Below are positions 8,175-17,673 of a DNA stretch of 48,124 bases, piece by piece. Within the stretch, counting starts at the first letter, position 1; the number at the start of each line of letters is the position of its first letter. The notes below the pieces were generated by a model. That model saw nothing but the letters and a program-made list of their open reading frames with translations, made no database searches and was not told where the DNA came from. Where the stretch lies: positions 1 through 48,124 of the forward strand of contig CAJUGH010000030.1 in assembly GCA_910586215.1 (NCBI GenBank), in the 5' to 3' direction. The stretch comes from an uncultured Acetatifactor sp. Lineage in GTDB: Bacteria > Bacillota > Clostridia > Lachnospirales > Lachnospiraceae. Made by a program: the position numbers and the translations under genes.

Positions 8175-9431
8175 ATGACAACCAAGGAAAGATATGAATC
8201 CGCAAAGGCAATCTACGCAGCTTACGGTGTGGACACCGAGGCTGCGATCCGGAAATGTATGGAGGCACCTGTTTCCCTGCACTGCTGGCAGGGGGATGAT
8301 GTGATTGGCTTCGACCATGACGGACCTTTGACCGGCGGCATCCAGACAACTGGTGACTACCCTGGAAAAGCCAGGACGCCGGGACAGCTTATGGCAGATA
8401 TGGACAAGGCCCTTAGCCTGATGCCTGGCAAGAAGAAATTGAATCTCCATGCCTGCTACGCCATTTTTGAGGACGGGGAATTTGTAGACAGGGATAAGAT
8501 CGAGCCGAAGCATTTTCAGAAGTGGGTTGATTTTGCCAAGGAGAGGAATATGGGGATTGACTTTAATCCCACCTTTTTCTCCCACGACAAGGTGAAGGAT
8601 GGCCTGACCCTTTCCAGCCCCGATGAGGAGACCAGGAAGTTCTGGATCAACCATGGAAAAGCCTGCATCCGCATCTCCCAGTATTTTGCAGAGGAGACAG
8701 GTGTTCCCTGCGTCATGAATATCTGGACCGGTGATGGCTACAAGGATGTGCCTGCTGACCGCATGGGTCCCCGGGAAAGATATAAGGACTCCATCGAGCA
8801 GATCCTGGCAGAACCCTTCGACAGGAGCAAGGTGAAGCCCTGTGTGGAATCCAAGGTATTTGGCATCGGCGTGGAGGCATATACCGTTGGAAGTGCAGAG
8901 TTTACCTTAAGCTTTGCTGCTACCCATGAGGGCTGCCTGCCCCTTATGGACAATGGCCATTATCATCCCACAGAAGTGGTCAGCGACAAGATTCCTGCCC
9001 TGCTGTGCTTCTTCCCGGAGATTGCCCTGCATATTACCAGGCCAATCCGCTGGGACAGCGACCATGTGGTCCTCTTCGATGACGAGACGAAGGAGATGGC
9101 CAAGGAGATCGTCAGGTGCGGCGGCCTGGATAAGGTCTATATGGCACTGGATTACTTTGATGCGAGTATCAACCGTGTGTCTGCATGGGCCATGGGCTTT
9201 CGAAGCTGGCAGAAGGCCCTGCTGTCCGCCCTGTGCACACCCCATGTAGAACTGAAGAAGCTTCAGGATGAGAACAGGATGACGGAACTGATGGTGGAAC
9301 AGGAGGCATTGAAGACCCTGCCCCTGGGAGACGTCTGGGCAGAGTATTGTGAGCGCTGTGGCGTGGTAAGCGACAGGGATTTCTTCGGAGAGATCAAAAA
9401 ATATGAGGATGAGGTGCTGCTGAAGAGGTAG
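8175..9431 (+). CDS. rhaA: L-rhamnose isomerase
   Basis: Mn/Zn-dependent isomerase converting L-rhamnose to L-rhamnulose, the step before RhaB. The 418 residues match the family length. Family segments are SLHCWQGDDVIGFD near residue 36, GGIQTTGDYPGKARTPGQL, NLHACYAIF, FNPTFFSHDKVKDGLTLS, MNIWTGDGYKDVPADR, and the metal-ligand region NGHYHPTEVVSDKIPALL. The ATG at 8175 follows GGAAAGGAAGGAAGAAT. It lies between the kinase and aldolase genes of the same pathway. Confidence 0.97.
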   Translation: MTTKERYESAKAIYAAYGVDTEAAIRKCMEAPVSLHCWQGDDVIGFDHDGPLTGGIQTTGDYPGKARTPGQLMADMDKALSLMPGKKKLNLHACYAIFEDGEFVDRDKIEPKHFQKWVDFAKERNMGIDFNPTFFSHDKVKDGLTLSSPDEETRKFWINHGKACIRISQYFAEETGVPCVMNIWTGDGYKDVPADRMGPRERYKDSIEQILAEPFDRSKVKPCVESKVFGIGVEAYTVGSAEFTLSFAATHEGCLPLMDNGHYHPTEVVSDKIPALLCFFPEIALHITRPIRWDSDHVVLFDDETKEMAKEIVRCGGLDKVYMALDYFDASINRVSAWAMGFRSWQKALLSALCTPHVELKKLQDENRMTELMVEQEALKTLPLGDVWAEYCERCGVVSDRDFFGEIKKYEDEVLLKR

Positions 9432-9448
9432 CCCGGATGCCGGATCTG

Positions 9449-9483
9449 CCCCAGGCAGCCATGGAGGCATGTGCTGCCTGGGG
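9449..9483 (+). other. Long stem-loop between rhaA and rhaD
   Basis: CCCCAGGCAGC (9449-9459) pairs perfectly with GCTGCCTGGGG (9473-9483). The following TTCTGT is a poor T tract, so this is either a weak terminator or a 3'-end stabiliser that lowers rhaD expression relative to rhaA. Confidence 0.65.
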
Positions 9484-9545
9484 TTCTGTACGGTGTGGGA
9501 AGGGGATATCTGATACGTGCCAGGGCACGGGAGGAGGTATAGAAG

Positions 9546-10406
9546 TTGAATAATATATTTGGTGTCAAAGTAATGGAAGATTATATCCGTATGTGTCACG
9601 ATGGCGTGAGGCAGGGGTGGCATGAGAGAAACGGAGGGAACCTGACATACCGCATGAAGGAGGAGGAAGTGGCAGAGTGCCGTCCTTACTTCAAGGCAGA
9701 GCCGGGACCCTGGGTGGAACTTGGTGTCCAGGCAGATAACCTGCAGGGAGAGTATTTCATCTCTACCGGCAGCGGTAAATTCCTGCAGAATGTGGGGCTG
9801 GAACCCCAGAACAGCATCTGTATCGTGGAGATCAATGGAAAGGGAGATTCCTACCGGATTGTCTGGGGGCTGGAGAACGGCGGAAAGCCCACCAGTGAGT
9901 TCCCTACCCATTTCATGAACCATTCCGTGAGAAAGCGGGTGACAGACGGAGCCAACCGGGTGATCTACCATGCCCATACGCCCTATGTGATTGCACTGAC
10001 TTATGTGCTGCCCCTACAGGCAGAGGTGTTCACCAGGATGCTCTGGAAGAGCGCTACGGAGTGCTGCGTGGTATTTCCGGGCGGCGTTGGTGTGGTGCCC
10101 TGGATGGTGCCGGGTGGACCCGAGATCGCAAAGGCCACTTGTGTGCTCATGGAGAAATACGATGCGGCCATATGGGCTTTTCACGGACTGTTTGTGTCCG
10201 GTCCGGATTTTGACACGGCTTTTGGTCTGATGCACACCATTGAGAAAGCAGCCCAGATCGCATCCATCGCCCTGGCGGCAACCGGCGGCAAACCGCCCCG
10301 GCAGGTGATCACGGATGAAAACCTGCGGGATATCGGCAGAGATTTCGGGGTGATATTAAATGAGGAGATCCTGAATTACAAGGCAGATGATGAATTGTAT
10401 TGCTGA
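9546..10406 (+). CDS. rhaD: Rhamnulose-1-phosphate aldolase
   Basis: Class II zinc aldolase splitting L-rhamnulose 1-phosphate into DHAP and L-lactaldehyde. Family motifs are GWHERNGGNLTYR near the N-terminus and the zinc-ligand pair H142/H144 in VIYHAHTPY. AFHGLFVSG and the phosphate-binding STGSGKF segment are also present. It reads 286 residues from a TTG at 9546, preceded by GGAGGAGGTATAGAAG. The next ATG (9573) lies inside the conserved N-terminal helix, which supports the TTG. It completes the three catabolic enzymes. No rhamnose transporter, mutarotase or lactaldehyde reductase is in the window. Confidence 0.96.
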   Translation: MNNIFGVKVMEDYIRMCHDGVRQGWHERNGGNLTYRMKEEEVAECRPYFKAEPGPWVELGVQADNLQGEYFISTGSGKFLQNVGLEPQNSICIVEINGKGDSYRIVWGLENGGKPTSEFPTHFMNHSVRKRVTDGANRVIYHAHTPYVIALTYVLPLQAEVFTRMLWKSATECCVVFPGGVGVVPWMVPGGPEIAKATCVLMEKYDAAIWAFHGLFVSGPDFDTAFGLMHTIEKAAQIASIALAATGGKPPRQVITDENLRDIGRDFGVILNEEILNYKADDELYC

Positions 10407-10444
10407 CAGGATGTATCCCACTTCTGGCTTTTGGTTTTACGGCT

Positions 10445-10498
10445 ACTATAGTAATTTTAATATGGCATGGAACATATATGGAATAAAAGTGCTATAAT
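10445..10498 (+). promoter_or_regulatory. Promoter of the Sel1-like gene with ACTATAGT operator candidate
   Basis: An extended -10 element TGC-TATAAT (TATAAT at 10493-10498) lies 21 or 42 bases before the possible starts. No TTGACA-like -35 is at the right distance. The palindrome ACTATAGT (10445-10452) is 48 bases upstream of the -10. The same palindrome occurs at nearly the same distance before essC and before the fourth kinase. Confidence 0.6.
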
Positions 10499-10539
10499 CA
10501 GCCTAAAATCAACAAATTATGTGGGGCGGTCAGTGTAAC

Positions 10540-12216
10540 ATGAAAAATGTATCTACCTATTTGCGGACTTTAAGCAATTGCCTGTCAGGGAGGGGCAAGA
10601 AAATATTCCCGAACCAGGTTGTCTTTTATAATGCTGTTTTTGGAGCTACAAATCCTTTGATGCTGCCAGGGGAATATCTGGAAGGAATGGCCCGGATCAG
10701 CAGAGGAAGACGGGAGGCAGAGGATGAAGAGATAGTCAAGCAGGTAAATTACCTGCTTCGTAGCGGTCTTGACAGCAATTCAGCCAACATAGGAAAACAT
10801 ATCAACAATGCGCCGGAACTGCCGATCCCCAGACTGCACAAGGCACATTTCCTGGAGGCGGAGAACCGCCGGGACATTGTACACCGCTTACAGGCTATCA
10901 TAAGCTTCAGCCTGGCATTTCATCCAGGGCGGCTGCGACTGGAAGAGGTTGACTTCAAGGAACTGCTGGACCAGATGAAAGCCGAACTGAAGGAGGCATC
11001 CAGCACCCTGGCCGAGACAGATGAACTGTCCGTGGAACTTCTGGCAAATATTGTATATGAGGTGTTGCTGTGCCATCTTTCACAACTCCAGGAGCGTTTT
11101 TACCCTGCGCCCCAGGGGGAGGAGAAGGTGAAGGTGGATCTTCTGGCACAGCGTCAGGAATACCAGATGAAGGTAGATTGTTTTGGCAGTAGCAATATTG
11201 ATAAATTTTTTGCCATGAAGCGTCTGGCAGAGACAAACGTGATAGCGGCAAATGAACTTGCTGTAATCTATTATTATGGTGGTCAGTATTATGAGGAGGA
11301 CGAGGGGGAAGGGAATGCCGGTTTTTACCGGGTGGAGCCTGACAGGAACCGTGCGGCCTATTATTTTAAAAAAGCTGTAAACTGCGACCCACCAGTGCTG
11401 GAATCCTGCTGGTCATTGGGGTATATGATTTTAAACCGTATGTTCCAGGATATCCAGGAGGAGGAAGCGGATGAACTGGCATATGGATATTTCCGCTATG
11501 CTGCTGAGCAGGATTATATGCCTGCCTATAACAATATCGGATTGATGAAGTTGTCCAGGGGAGACCAGTTTTTGGACAGGCAGATGGAGTTGAAGGCCAG
11601 GGGGCAGGAACTCTCCGTTGAAGAACAGGAGGAAATGCTGTCCTGTTACTGCGAGGGGCTGGAATTGTGTGATAAGGCTGGATGTATGGGCTGGGTATAT
11701 GGGCATATCAATGTGGCCAATTTCCTGGCTGACAGCCGGTATCAGGATACCATATGGAACCTGATCCGTGACAGGGTCCGTTTCCAGGGTCCGTCCAGCC
11801 TGCGGGAGCGCTGGCAGGCTGCCGCTGCCCTGGGAAATCTGTGGGCCATGAACCAGCTTGCCATCTTAGAGTGCCGTTTGGGAAACTATGAGGAAGCGGT
11901 GAAGATCTGGGAGAAAGAGGCAGGCCGCAATTATCCCACAGCCAGCTTGAACCTGGCACTCTATATCTATGGGCCGGATGCCCCCAGGGAGGACGGACAT
12001 CTGTACCAGTCATATCTGGAACAGGCATCCAGTGACGGAAGTGCCAGGGGAAGCTATGAACTGGCCAGGCTGTATGTATCTTCCAGCCCTTATGTGGCCA
12101 GGATGCTTCTGGCCAGGGCAGAAGAGCAGAATTACAAGAAGTTCAATAACCAGTTGTATCATCAGATCAAGGAATTGTGGAATACACTGGAGATGGGATC
12201 GGGGCTGTGGAAATAA
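10540..12216 (+). CDS. Sel1/TPR-like repeat protein, T7SS-associated
   Basis: Protein of 558 residues with no signal peptide or membrane helix, so presumably cytoplasmic. The first 200 residues are helical and not recognised. From about residue 220 there are Sel1-like/TPR-like helical repeats, for example MKRLAETNVIAANELAVIYY, NRAAYYFKKAVNC, AYGYFRYAAEQDYMPAYNNIG, and LGNYEEAVKIWEKEAGRNY followed by PTASLNLALYIYG. These usually act as protein-binding scaffolds. I chose the ATG at 10540 because a weak GGGGCGG precedes it. An ATG at 10519 has no ribosome site. It has its own extended -10 promoter and a terminator, and sits directly before essC. Its promoter palindrome links it to that operon. 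Function is unknown. Confidence 0.75.
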   Translation: MKNVSTYLRTLSNCLSGRGKKIFPNQVVFYNAVFGATNPLMLPGEYLEGMARISRGRREAEDEEIVKQVNYLLRSGLDSNSANIGKHINNAPELPIPRLHKAHFLEAENRRDIVHRLQAIISFSLAFHPGRLRLEEVDFKELLDQMKAELKEASSTLAETDELSVELLANIVYEVLLCHLSQLQERFYPAPQGEEKVKVDLLAQRQEYQMKVDCFGSSNIDKFFAMKRLAETNVIAANELAVIYYYGGQYYEEDEGEGNAGFYRVEPDRNRAAYYFKKAVNCDPPVLESCWSLGYMILNRMFQDIQEEEADELAYGYFRYAAEQDYMPAYNNIGLMKLSRGDQFLDRQMELKARGQELSVEEQEEMLSCYCEGLELCDKAGCMGWVYGHINVANFLADSRYQDTIWNLIRDRVRFQGPSSLRERWQAAAALGNLWAMNQLAILECRLGNYEEAVKIWEKEAGRNYPTASLNLALYIYGPDAPREDGHLYQSYLEQASSDGSARGSYELARLYVSSSPYVARMLLARAEEQNYKKFNNQLYHQIKELWNTLEMGSGLWK

Positions 12217-12290
12217 CAGGGTACGCAGGAAAAGTACTCCATAGGTCCTGGATCGACGGAGCCGTGAATCGTAACAACGAAGAAACGCCC

Positions 12291-12344
12291 ACTATAGTAG
12301 AAGAGCCGGAAGCCATTGCTTTCCGGCTCTTTTTAAGGTAAGAT
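12291..12344 (+). promoter_or_regulatory. essC operon promoter region with ACTATAGT operator candidate
   Basis: ACTATAGT (12291-12298) lies 48 bases upstream of a possible -10 box TAAGAT (12339-12344), which is 30 bases before the essC ATG. The -35 position (TTGCTT, 12316-12321) falls in the loop region of the preceding terminator, so terminator and promoter overlap. Confidence 0.5.
12302..12335 (+). terminator. Rho-independent terminator between the Sel1-like gene and essC
   Basis: AGAGCCGGAA (12302-12311) pairs perfectly over 10 bp with TTCCGGCTCT (12321-12330), followed by TTTT. It ends the Sel1-like transcription unit 85 bases after that gene's stop. Confidence 0.9.
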
Positions 12345-12373
12345 GCGGATACAAAGACAAGGGAGAACAGACT

Positions 12374-15300
12374 ATGAGCTATGTGGTTTTACTATACCAG
12401 GACCGGCTGTACAATGCCCAGGCCCAGATGCCGGGAACCTTCACCATTGGTTCCGGAAAAAAGGATTCCATGCATGTGGATGGCATGGCCCAGTCCCAGA
12501 TCATCATCCGGGGGAACCGCAGGGGGGAGAATTCTGTGGAGGGGAAGGCGCCCTCCGTGTTCTATGATGACAATGTCCCCATGGATTCCATGATTATGCT
12601 GAGCAGGGAGGAACACTTGGCCCTGTATGTGACAGAGATTACAGGTACGTCCCCACAGACATTGAAACTGGCTTATAACTGTGTGGTGAATGTGGGACGT
12701 TCAGATAAGAATCATGTAGCCATCCACAGCCCTTATGTGTCGGGGAGGCATTTTACCATCCGCAGTGAGGCCGGGGTGGTACGGGTGGAGGACCATGACA
12801 GTACCAATGGTCTCTATCTGAATGGAAAGCGGATCAGCAAGGCCAAGCTGCATGCGGGGGATGTCCTCTCTGCATTGCACGTGAACATCCGCATGGTGGG
12901 CAATGAGTTGTTCTTCGACAATGTGGGGGACAGTCTGGTGATACATGGGCTGGAGGAGGAACACGCCCTGGGGGGCCTGGCCCGCAGGGAGGACAGCGGG
13001 GAAGGGACGCTACGTTACCGTCGTTCCCCCAGGACCCAGGAGCAGCTTCCGTCAGAGGATATCATTCTGGCCAGTGCCCCCAGCGGGGGCAGCAAATATG
13101 AGAAGCGGAAAGGAATGTTCAGTTCTTTCCTGGGCACAGGGGCCATGTTTGCAGCCAATATGGCCATGGGAGTGGCTTCCCCGGCCATGCTGGCTGCCAG
13201 GGCTGCCAGTCTGGTATCCCCGGTGACTTCCATGGTCACACAGTCCGGCAGCGAGAAGCAGCGCAAGGGCAAGCTGGCGGAATATGAGCAGATGCGCATG
13301 GAGAAATATGGCCAGTACATCGGGGAACAGAAGGCCCGGATCGAGGCGGTGGCCACCGTGCAGAGGGAGATTCTTGCCAGGGAGAACCCTCCTGCCCTGG
13401 AGTGCCTGGAGAACCTCAGGCAGTTGAACCGGAGTCTCTGGGAGAGAGGGGCAGGAGACAGGGATTTCCTGGATGTGCGCCTGGGAATGGGATATGAGAA
13501 GCTCTGTGTCCAGGTCAGAAGCAGGGATGAGAATGCCTTCCGGATGGAGAGCGATGAGGTAAGGGAACTGGCAGAGCGGATCGTGGAGGAGACCCGGTAT
13601 GTGGACAATGTGCCGGCCAGGCTGTCCCTGCGGCAGTATAATACCATCAGCATCATTGGGGGACGCCGCCGGGTGATCGACCTGGTGCGGAACATGCTGG
13701 TATCCCTGACCTCGGCTCATTGTTTCGAGGAAGTCCGGATCGTGGGAATCTTCGACCAGGGGGAACAGGAGCAGTGGGAGGCATTGCGCTGGCTGCCCCA
13801 TGTATGGGACGAGAGCAGGCAGTTCCGGTTCCTGGCCTTCGACAGGAAACAGGCCCATGTGCTGTGTGACCTGATGGCAGATACCCTCCGGGGCAGGGAG
13901 CGGGAAGCAGGGGACGGCTACCAGAGACAGCAGAAGAGACCCCTGCCCCATTATATCTTCCTGCTGGGTTCCCGGGAGTATACAGAGAAGGAAGAGATCA
14001 TGCAGTACCTGACGGCCAATGAGCCGGCCCTGGGGGCTACCACCCTGTTCCTCTTCGATGACCTCTATTCCCTGCCCCATAGCTGCCAGTTTATCGTGGA
14101 TGTGGACAATGGTCCCTGCGGCTATGTGCGCAATGAAGTGAATAATAAGTTTTTCTTCACCATGGATACGTCTGTTACGGCAGAGCAGTTCGACAGCTTT
14201 GCCAGACAGATGTCAGCCATAGAACTGGAAGGCTTTACTACCCAGGCAGACATTCCCCAGGGTCTGGGATTCCTGCAGGGCTTCGGTGTATCCCGGGTGG
14301 AGCAGCTTGACGCCCTGTCCCGGTGGAAGAACAGTCAGCCTTACAAGACCCTGGCGGCGCCTCTGGGAGTCATGGGTGGGGAGAAGATATTCTCCCTGGA
14401 TATCCATGAGAAGGCCCATGGTCCCCACGGTCTGGTAGCAGGTACGACTGGTTCCGGCAAGAGTGAACTGCTGCAGAGTTGGATCTTGTCTATGGCGCTG
14501 CATTACCATCCCCATGATGTGGTATTCGTCATCATTGACTATAAGGGCGGCGGCATGGCCAATCTCCTGGTGGAACTGCCCCATGTGGTGGGCAAGATCA
14601 CCAATATTGGTTCCAATATAGGCCGTTCCTTGATCTCCCTGCAGAGTGAGATGAAGAGACGCCAGAGGATATTCGACCAGTACCAGGAATACCAGGTTAA
14701 CCACATTGACAAATATCAGAAGCTGTACCGGGACGGCAAGGTAAACGAACCCCTGCCCCATCTGATCATTGTGGCAGATGAGTTCGCGGAACTGAAGACA
14801 AATGAACCGGAGTTCATGGCGGGACTGATCAGCGCTGCCCGCATTGGCCGTTCCCTGGGGGTACACCTGGTGCTTGCTACCCAGAAGCCCACTGGTGTGG
14901 TGGATGAACAGATCCAGAGCAACTCCAAGTTCCGCCTCTGCCTGAAGGTGCAGAATGCCGGGGACAGCCGGGAGATGATCCGCAGGCCTGATGCTGCCCG
15001 GATCACCCAGCCAGGGCGCTGTTATGTGCTGGTAGGTGAGGAGGAAGTGTTCGAACTGTTCCAGTCCTACTGGAGTGGGGCGCCTTATACCGGGGAGGCC
15101 CAGGTAGCACAGGATAGCGGCAACCAGGTCCGCATCGTGGGGCTTACCGGAGAGCGGAGCAAACCTTTGCAGAAAGAGCGGACTACGGTAAAAGCCGATA
15201 TGGATGAACTGACAGCCATCCGCCGGTATCTGCGCAAGGTGGCAGAGGAGAACGGTATCCGCAAACTGGACGGGCCATGGCTTCCGGAATTGCCAGAGAT

Positions 15301-17011
15301 GGCATCCCTGGCAGACCTGCCGGATTTTGGCAAGGGAGAACTGATGGGTGGATTCGATGGCAGCGGCTGGAACCGCACCCTTCCCTGGCTGCGGATTCCT
15401 GTGGGCATCTATGACGCGCCTGCCCTGCAGGCCCAGGGGATCCAGTACCTGGATCTGGCCACAGAGGGGCATTATGGGATCTATGGGGCGCCTGCCACAG
15501 GCAAGACCACCCTGTTAAAGACCATCCTCTGGGCCTTGGGATGCCATTACAGCCCGGCAGATGTGAATATCTACATATTGGACTGCGGTGGCTGGAGCAT
15601 GAATGTGCTGGCAGGAATGCCCCATGTGGGAGGGGTGGCCCTGGACTGTGAGGAGGAAAAATTTCAGAAGCTGGGACAGATGCTTACGGAGGAGATGAAC
15701 AGCAGGAAGCGCCGTTTCCTGCAGGCAGGTGTCAGTTCCCTGTCTGCTTACAGGCAGGCCTATGCAGTACGCCATGGCCTGGAGGAAGGTCAGGCCGTGG
15801 GGGATGGCAGCAGACTGGCCATGGATGGGGAAAATATGCCGGCTATTGTGATAGCCATTGACAATATCGTGCCTGTGTTTGACCAGTACCCGGACATGGA
15901 GAACCTGCTGGTGACAATCGCCAGGGAGGGAGCCACATATGGCGTTTATTTGATCTTCACGGCCAACAATACCACCGGCGTGCGCTACAAGGTGGTACAG
16001 AATATCCGCGGGGCAGTGGCTTTTGAACTGACGGATAAGGGGGATTATCCCACCATAGTGGGAAGGCTGGACGGCAGGAGCCTGCCCAGGGTCACAGGAA
16101 GGGCTTTCTATAAAGGGAACCCGCCTATTGAATTCCAGGCCGCCATGTATCTGGAGGGCAGCGATGAGCAGAGCCGCTCCGAGGAATTAAAGAGGCGCTG
16201 TGCAGATATGGATGCCGTCTGGCAGGGTCCCCGTCCGGCAGCCATACCGGTGATGCCGGAGGAACTGTCCTTCGAGGAACTGTTCAAGAATTACCATGAG
16301 AGGTCCCAGGTACCCATGGGTATTACCTATGATGCCATCCGTCCGGCGATTGGCAGGATGACAGACCGCTACTGTATGCTGGTGTCCGGCACCATCGGGT
16401 CAGGCAAGAGCCGTTACCTGTGCGGACTGGCAGATAGCATCCATGAGAAGAGGCCGGAGGATAAGGTCTATGTGTTTGACGGCCAGAAAGGCTCCTTGAA
16501 GAGTATGGCCTCCCAGGTTACGGCTTACGGGATGGCCAGTGATGAGGCACAGGTTACCCAGATGCTGGAAGAGATCGTGGAGATGCTCAATGTGCGCAAG
16601 CGGGCGCAGAACCAGGCCAGGAGCATGGCGGGGGATACCTTCTCGGAGCAGGAGTTCATCGCCGGGTACGAACAGATCTGCATCTTTATCGATGACTTGA
16701 AGGAATTCGTGGATGCAGTGGACAATAACAATAAGAATTCCATGGAGAGGATATGCCGTCTGGCGCAGGGACTGGGCGTCCTGGTATTTGTGGCTGGCCG
16801 GGTATCCGATATAGAGCGGTACAATGAGATTGAGAGCCTGACCAGGGCCATTGTGGCCAACCAGAACGGTGTGGGACTGGGAGGCAGCGCCAGCATCCAC
16901 ACTTTCCTGCGCAACGACTTGAATTACAAGGAAAAGGAACAGGAGGCCGGCGAAGGAAACGGATACTTCTTCGATGACGGTCATTGCTGTAAGATCAAGC
17001 TGCCCCGTTAA
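12374..17011 (+). CDS. essC: T7SS FtsK/SpoIIIE-type motor ATPase EssC
   Basis: Membrane motor ATPase that drives type VII (WXG100) secretion. The 1545 residues match EssC/YukB length. Residues 1-90 resemble a degenerate FHA-like domain. A canonical FHA domain follows (about 95-185) and retains R109 (NVGRSDKN), S123 and H126 (YVSGRHF), and N145 (STNGLYLNG), the phospho-threonine-binding set. Two hydrophobic helices lie near 255-300. Three P-loop domains have Walker A motifs GTTGSGKS (690-697), GAPATGKT (1038-1045) and GTIGSGKS (1339-1346). The first has a good Walker B (LIIVADEFAEL). The second has IAIDN, so catalysis there may be weak. It is first in an operon of WXG100 genes. Confidence 0.96.
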   Translation: MSYVVLLYQDRLYNAQAQMPGTFTIGSGKKDSMHVDGMAQSQIIIRGNRRGENSVEGKAPSVFYDDNVPMDSMIMLSREEHLALYVTEITGTSPQTLKLAYNCVVNVGRSDKNHVAIHSPYVSGRHFTIRSEAGVVRVEDHDSTNGLYLNGKRISKAKLHAGDVLSALHVNIRMVGNELFFDNVGDSLVIHGLEEEHALGGLARREDSGEGTLRYRRSPRTQEQLPSEDIILASAPSGGSKYEKRKGMFSSFLGTGAMFAANMAMGVASPAMLAARAASLVSPVTSMVTQSGSEKQRKGKLAEYEQMRMEKYGQYIGEQKARIEAVATVQREILARENPPALECLENLRQLNRSLWERGAGDRDFLDVRLGMGYEKLCVQVRSRDENAFRMESDEVRELAERIVEETRYVDNVPARLSLRQYNTISIIGGRRRVIDLVRNMLVSLTSAHCFEEVRIVGIFDQGEQEQWEALRWLPHVWDESRQFRFLAFDRKQAHVLCDLMADTLRGREREAGDGYQRQQKRPLPHYIFLLGSREYTEKEEIMQYLTANEPALGATTLFLFDDLYSLPHSCQFIVDVDNGPCGYVRNEVNNKFFFTMDTSVTAEQFDSFARQMSAIELEGFTTQADIPQGLGFLQGFGVSRVEQLDALSRWKNSQPYKTLAAPLGVMGGEKIFSLDIHEKAHGPHGLVAGTTGSGKSELLQSWILSMALHYHPHDVVFVIIDYKGGGMANLLVELPHVVGKITNIGSNIGRSLISLQSEMKRRQRIFDQYQEYQVNHIDKYQKLYRDGKVNEPLPHLIIVADEFAELKTNEPEFMAGLISAARIGRSLGVHLVLATQKPTGVVDEQIQSNSKFRLCLKVQNAGDSREMIRRPDAARITQPGRCYVLVGEEEVFELFQSYWSGAPYTGEAQVAQDSGNQVRIVGLTGERSKPLQKERTTVKADMDELTAIRRYLRKVAEENGIRKLDGPWLPELPEMASLADLPDFGKGELMGGFDGSGWNRTLPWLRIPVGIYDAPALQAQGIQYLDLATEGHYGIYGAPATGKTTLLKTILWALGCHYSPADVNIYILDCGGWSMNVLAGMPHVGGVALDCEEEKFQKLGQMLTEEMNSRKRRFLQAGVSSLSAYRQAYAVRHGLEEGQAVGDGSRLAMDGENMPAIVIAIDNIVPVFDQYPDMENLLVTIAREGATYGVYLIFTANNTTGVRYKVVQNIRGAVAFELTDKGDYPTIVGRLDGRSLPRVTGRAFYKGNPPIEFQAAMYLEGSDEQSRSEELKRRCADMDAVWQGPRPAAIPVMPEELSFEELFKNYHERSQVPMGITYDAIRPAIGRMTDRYCMLVSGTIGSGKSRYLCGLADSIHEKRPEDKVYVFDGQKGSLKSMASQVTAYGMASDEAQVTQMLEEIVEMLNVRKRAQNQARSMAGDTFSEQEFIAGYEQICIFIDDLKEFVDAVDNNNKNSMERICRLAQGLGVLVFVAGRVSDIERYNEIESLTRAIVANQNGVGLGGSASIHTFLRNDLNYKEKEQEAGEGNGYFFDDGHCCKIKLPR

Positions 17012-17061
17012 GCCCTGTCTTGTCAGGGCCAGACAGAGGGGTGGCTTCAGAAAGGAGACCT

Positions 17062-17673
17062 ATGAGCATCACCTATGCAGACACAGATCTGTTGGAACAG
17101 ATGAGGGATCATATGCTTCAGATTCTCTCCCGCGTGGAGGAGAGTGCAGGAACTTTGAGGCAGATGCACAGCCAGATGATGGCAGAGGACCTGGCCCTGT
17201 CTTTCTATCCCCAGTGGGAGCAGGCGGTGGAGAACTGTGGTGCTGCCAGACAGAAGGCAGACAGAATCTGCGAGACAATGAACCGTTTCCTCACGGTAAT
17301 GGAAGTGGCCCCAGAGGACTATATGCAGCAGGAGCGGCAGCACCTTCAGAGTATTGAACGCATACAGGCGCGTATGCAGGTGCTGGGTGCAGGTCTGTCA
17401 GGGGTTATGTCCCCGGAGTACCCGGTAGGTATGGAGGAAGGGGAACAGACATCCAGGGCCATGGAGTTGGAGCGGCAGGTGGCCATGAGTGCCCAGGCCA
17501 TGGAACTGGCAGGGCTGGCCGCTACCACCCAGGTACTTGTGAAAGAATATGCTTATGACGGGGTGATGCCGGGGATTCCTGTCCAGGCACCGGACCAGGT
17601 CCGGGATGGAGAGGGGAAGAGACGGGACAAAGGGCAGGATAAGAAGGCCGGAAAGGAAGGCAGCCAGGCATGA
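17062..17673 (+). CDS. T7SS-associated helical protein, unknown function
   Basis: Protein of 203 residues, mostly helical, with a charged C-terminal tail rich in Lys, Arg, Asp and Gly. No signal peptide, membrane segment or WXG motif is visible. I do not recognise the family. The start is the ATG at 17062, where AAAGGAG is 5 bases upstream. The open frame begins earlier, at 17020. It lies directly after essC and overlaps the next gene by four bases (ATGA at 17670), so it is translationally coupled to it. Position next to the motor gene suggests a cytoplasmic accessory or adaptor role, which is inference only. Confidence 0.75.
   Translation: MSITYADTDLLEQMRDHMLQILSRVEESAGTLRQMHSQMMAEDLALSFYPQWEQAVENCGAARQKADRICETMNRFLTVMEVAPEDYMQQERQHLQSIERIQARMQVLGAGLSGVMSPEYPVGMEEGEQTSRAMELERQVAMSAQAMELAGLAATTQVLVKEYAYDGVMPGIPVQAPDQVRDGEGKRRDKGQDKKAGKEGSQA

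Noticed and set aside
6613..10406. Functional link between the rhamnose genes and the T7SS
   Set aside because: The cluster is a standard catabolic rhaB-rhaA-rhaD set with no shared ACTATAGT element; adjacency alone is not evidence.
14213..15472. Antisense open frame (419 codons) opposite essC
   Set aside because: Overlaps the P-loop domains of essC completely and shows no recognisable protein pattern.
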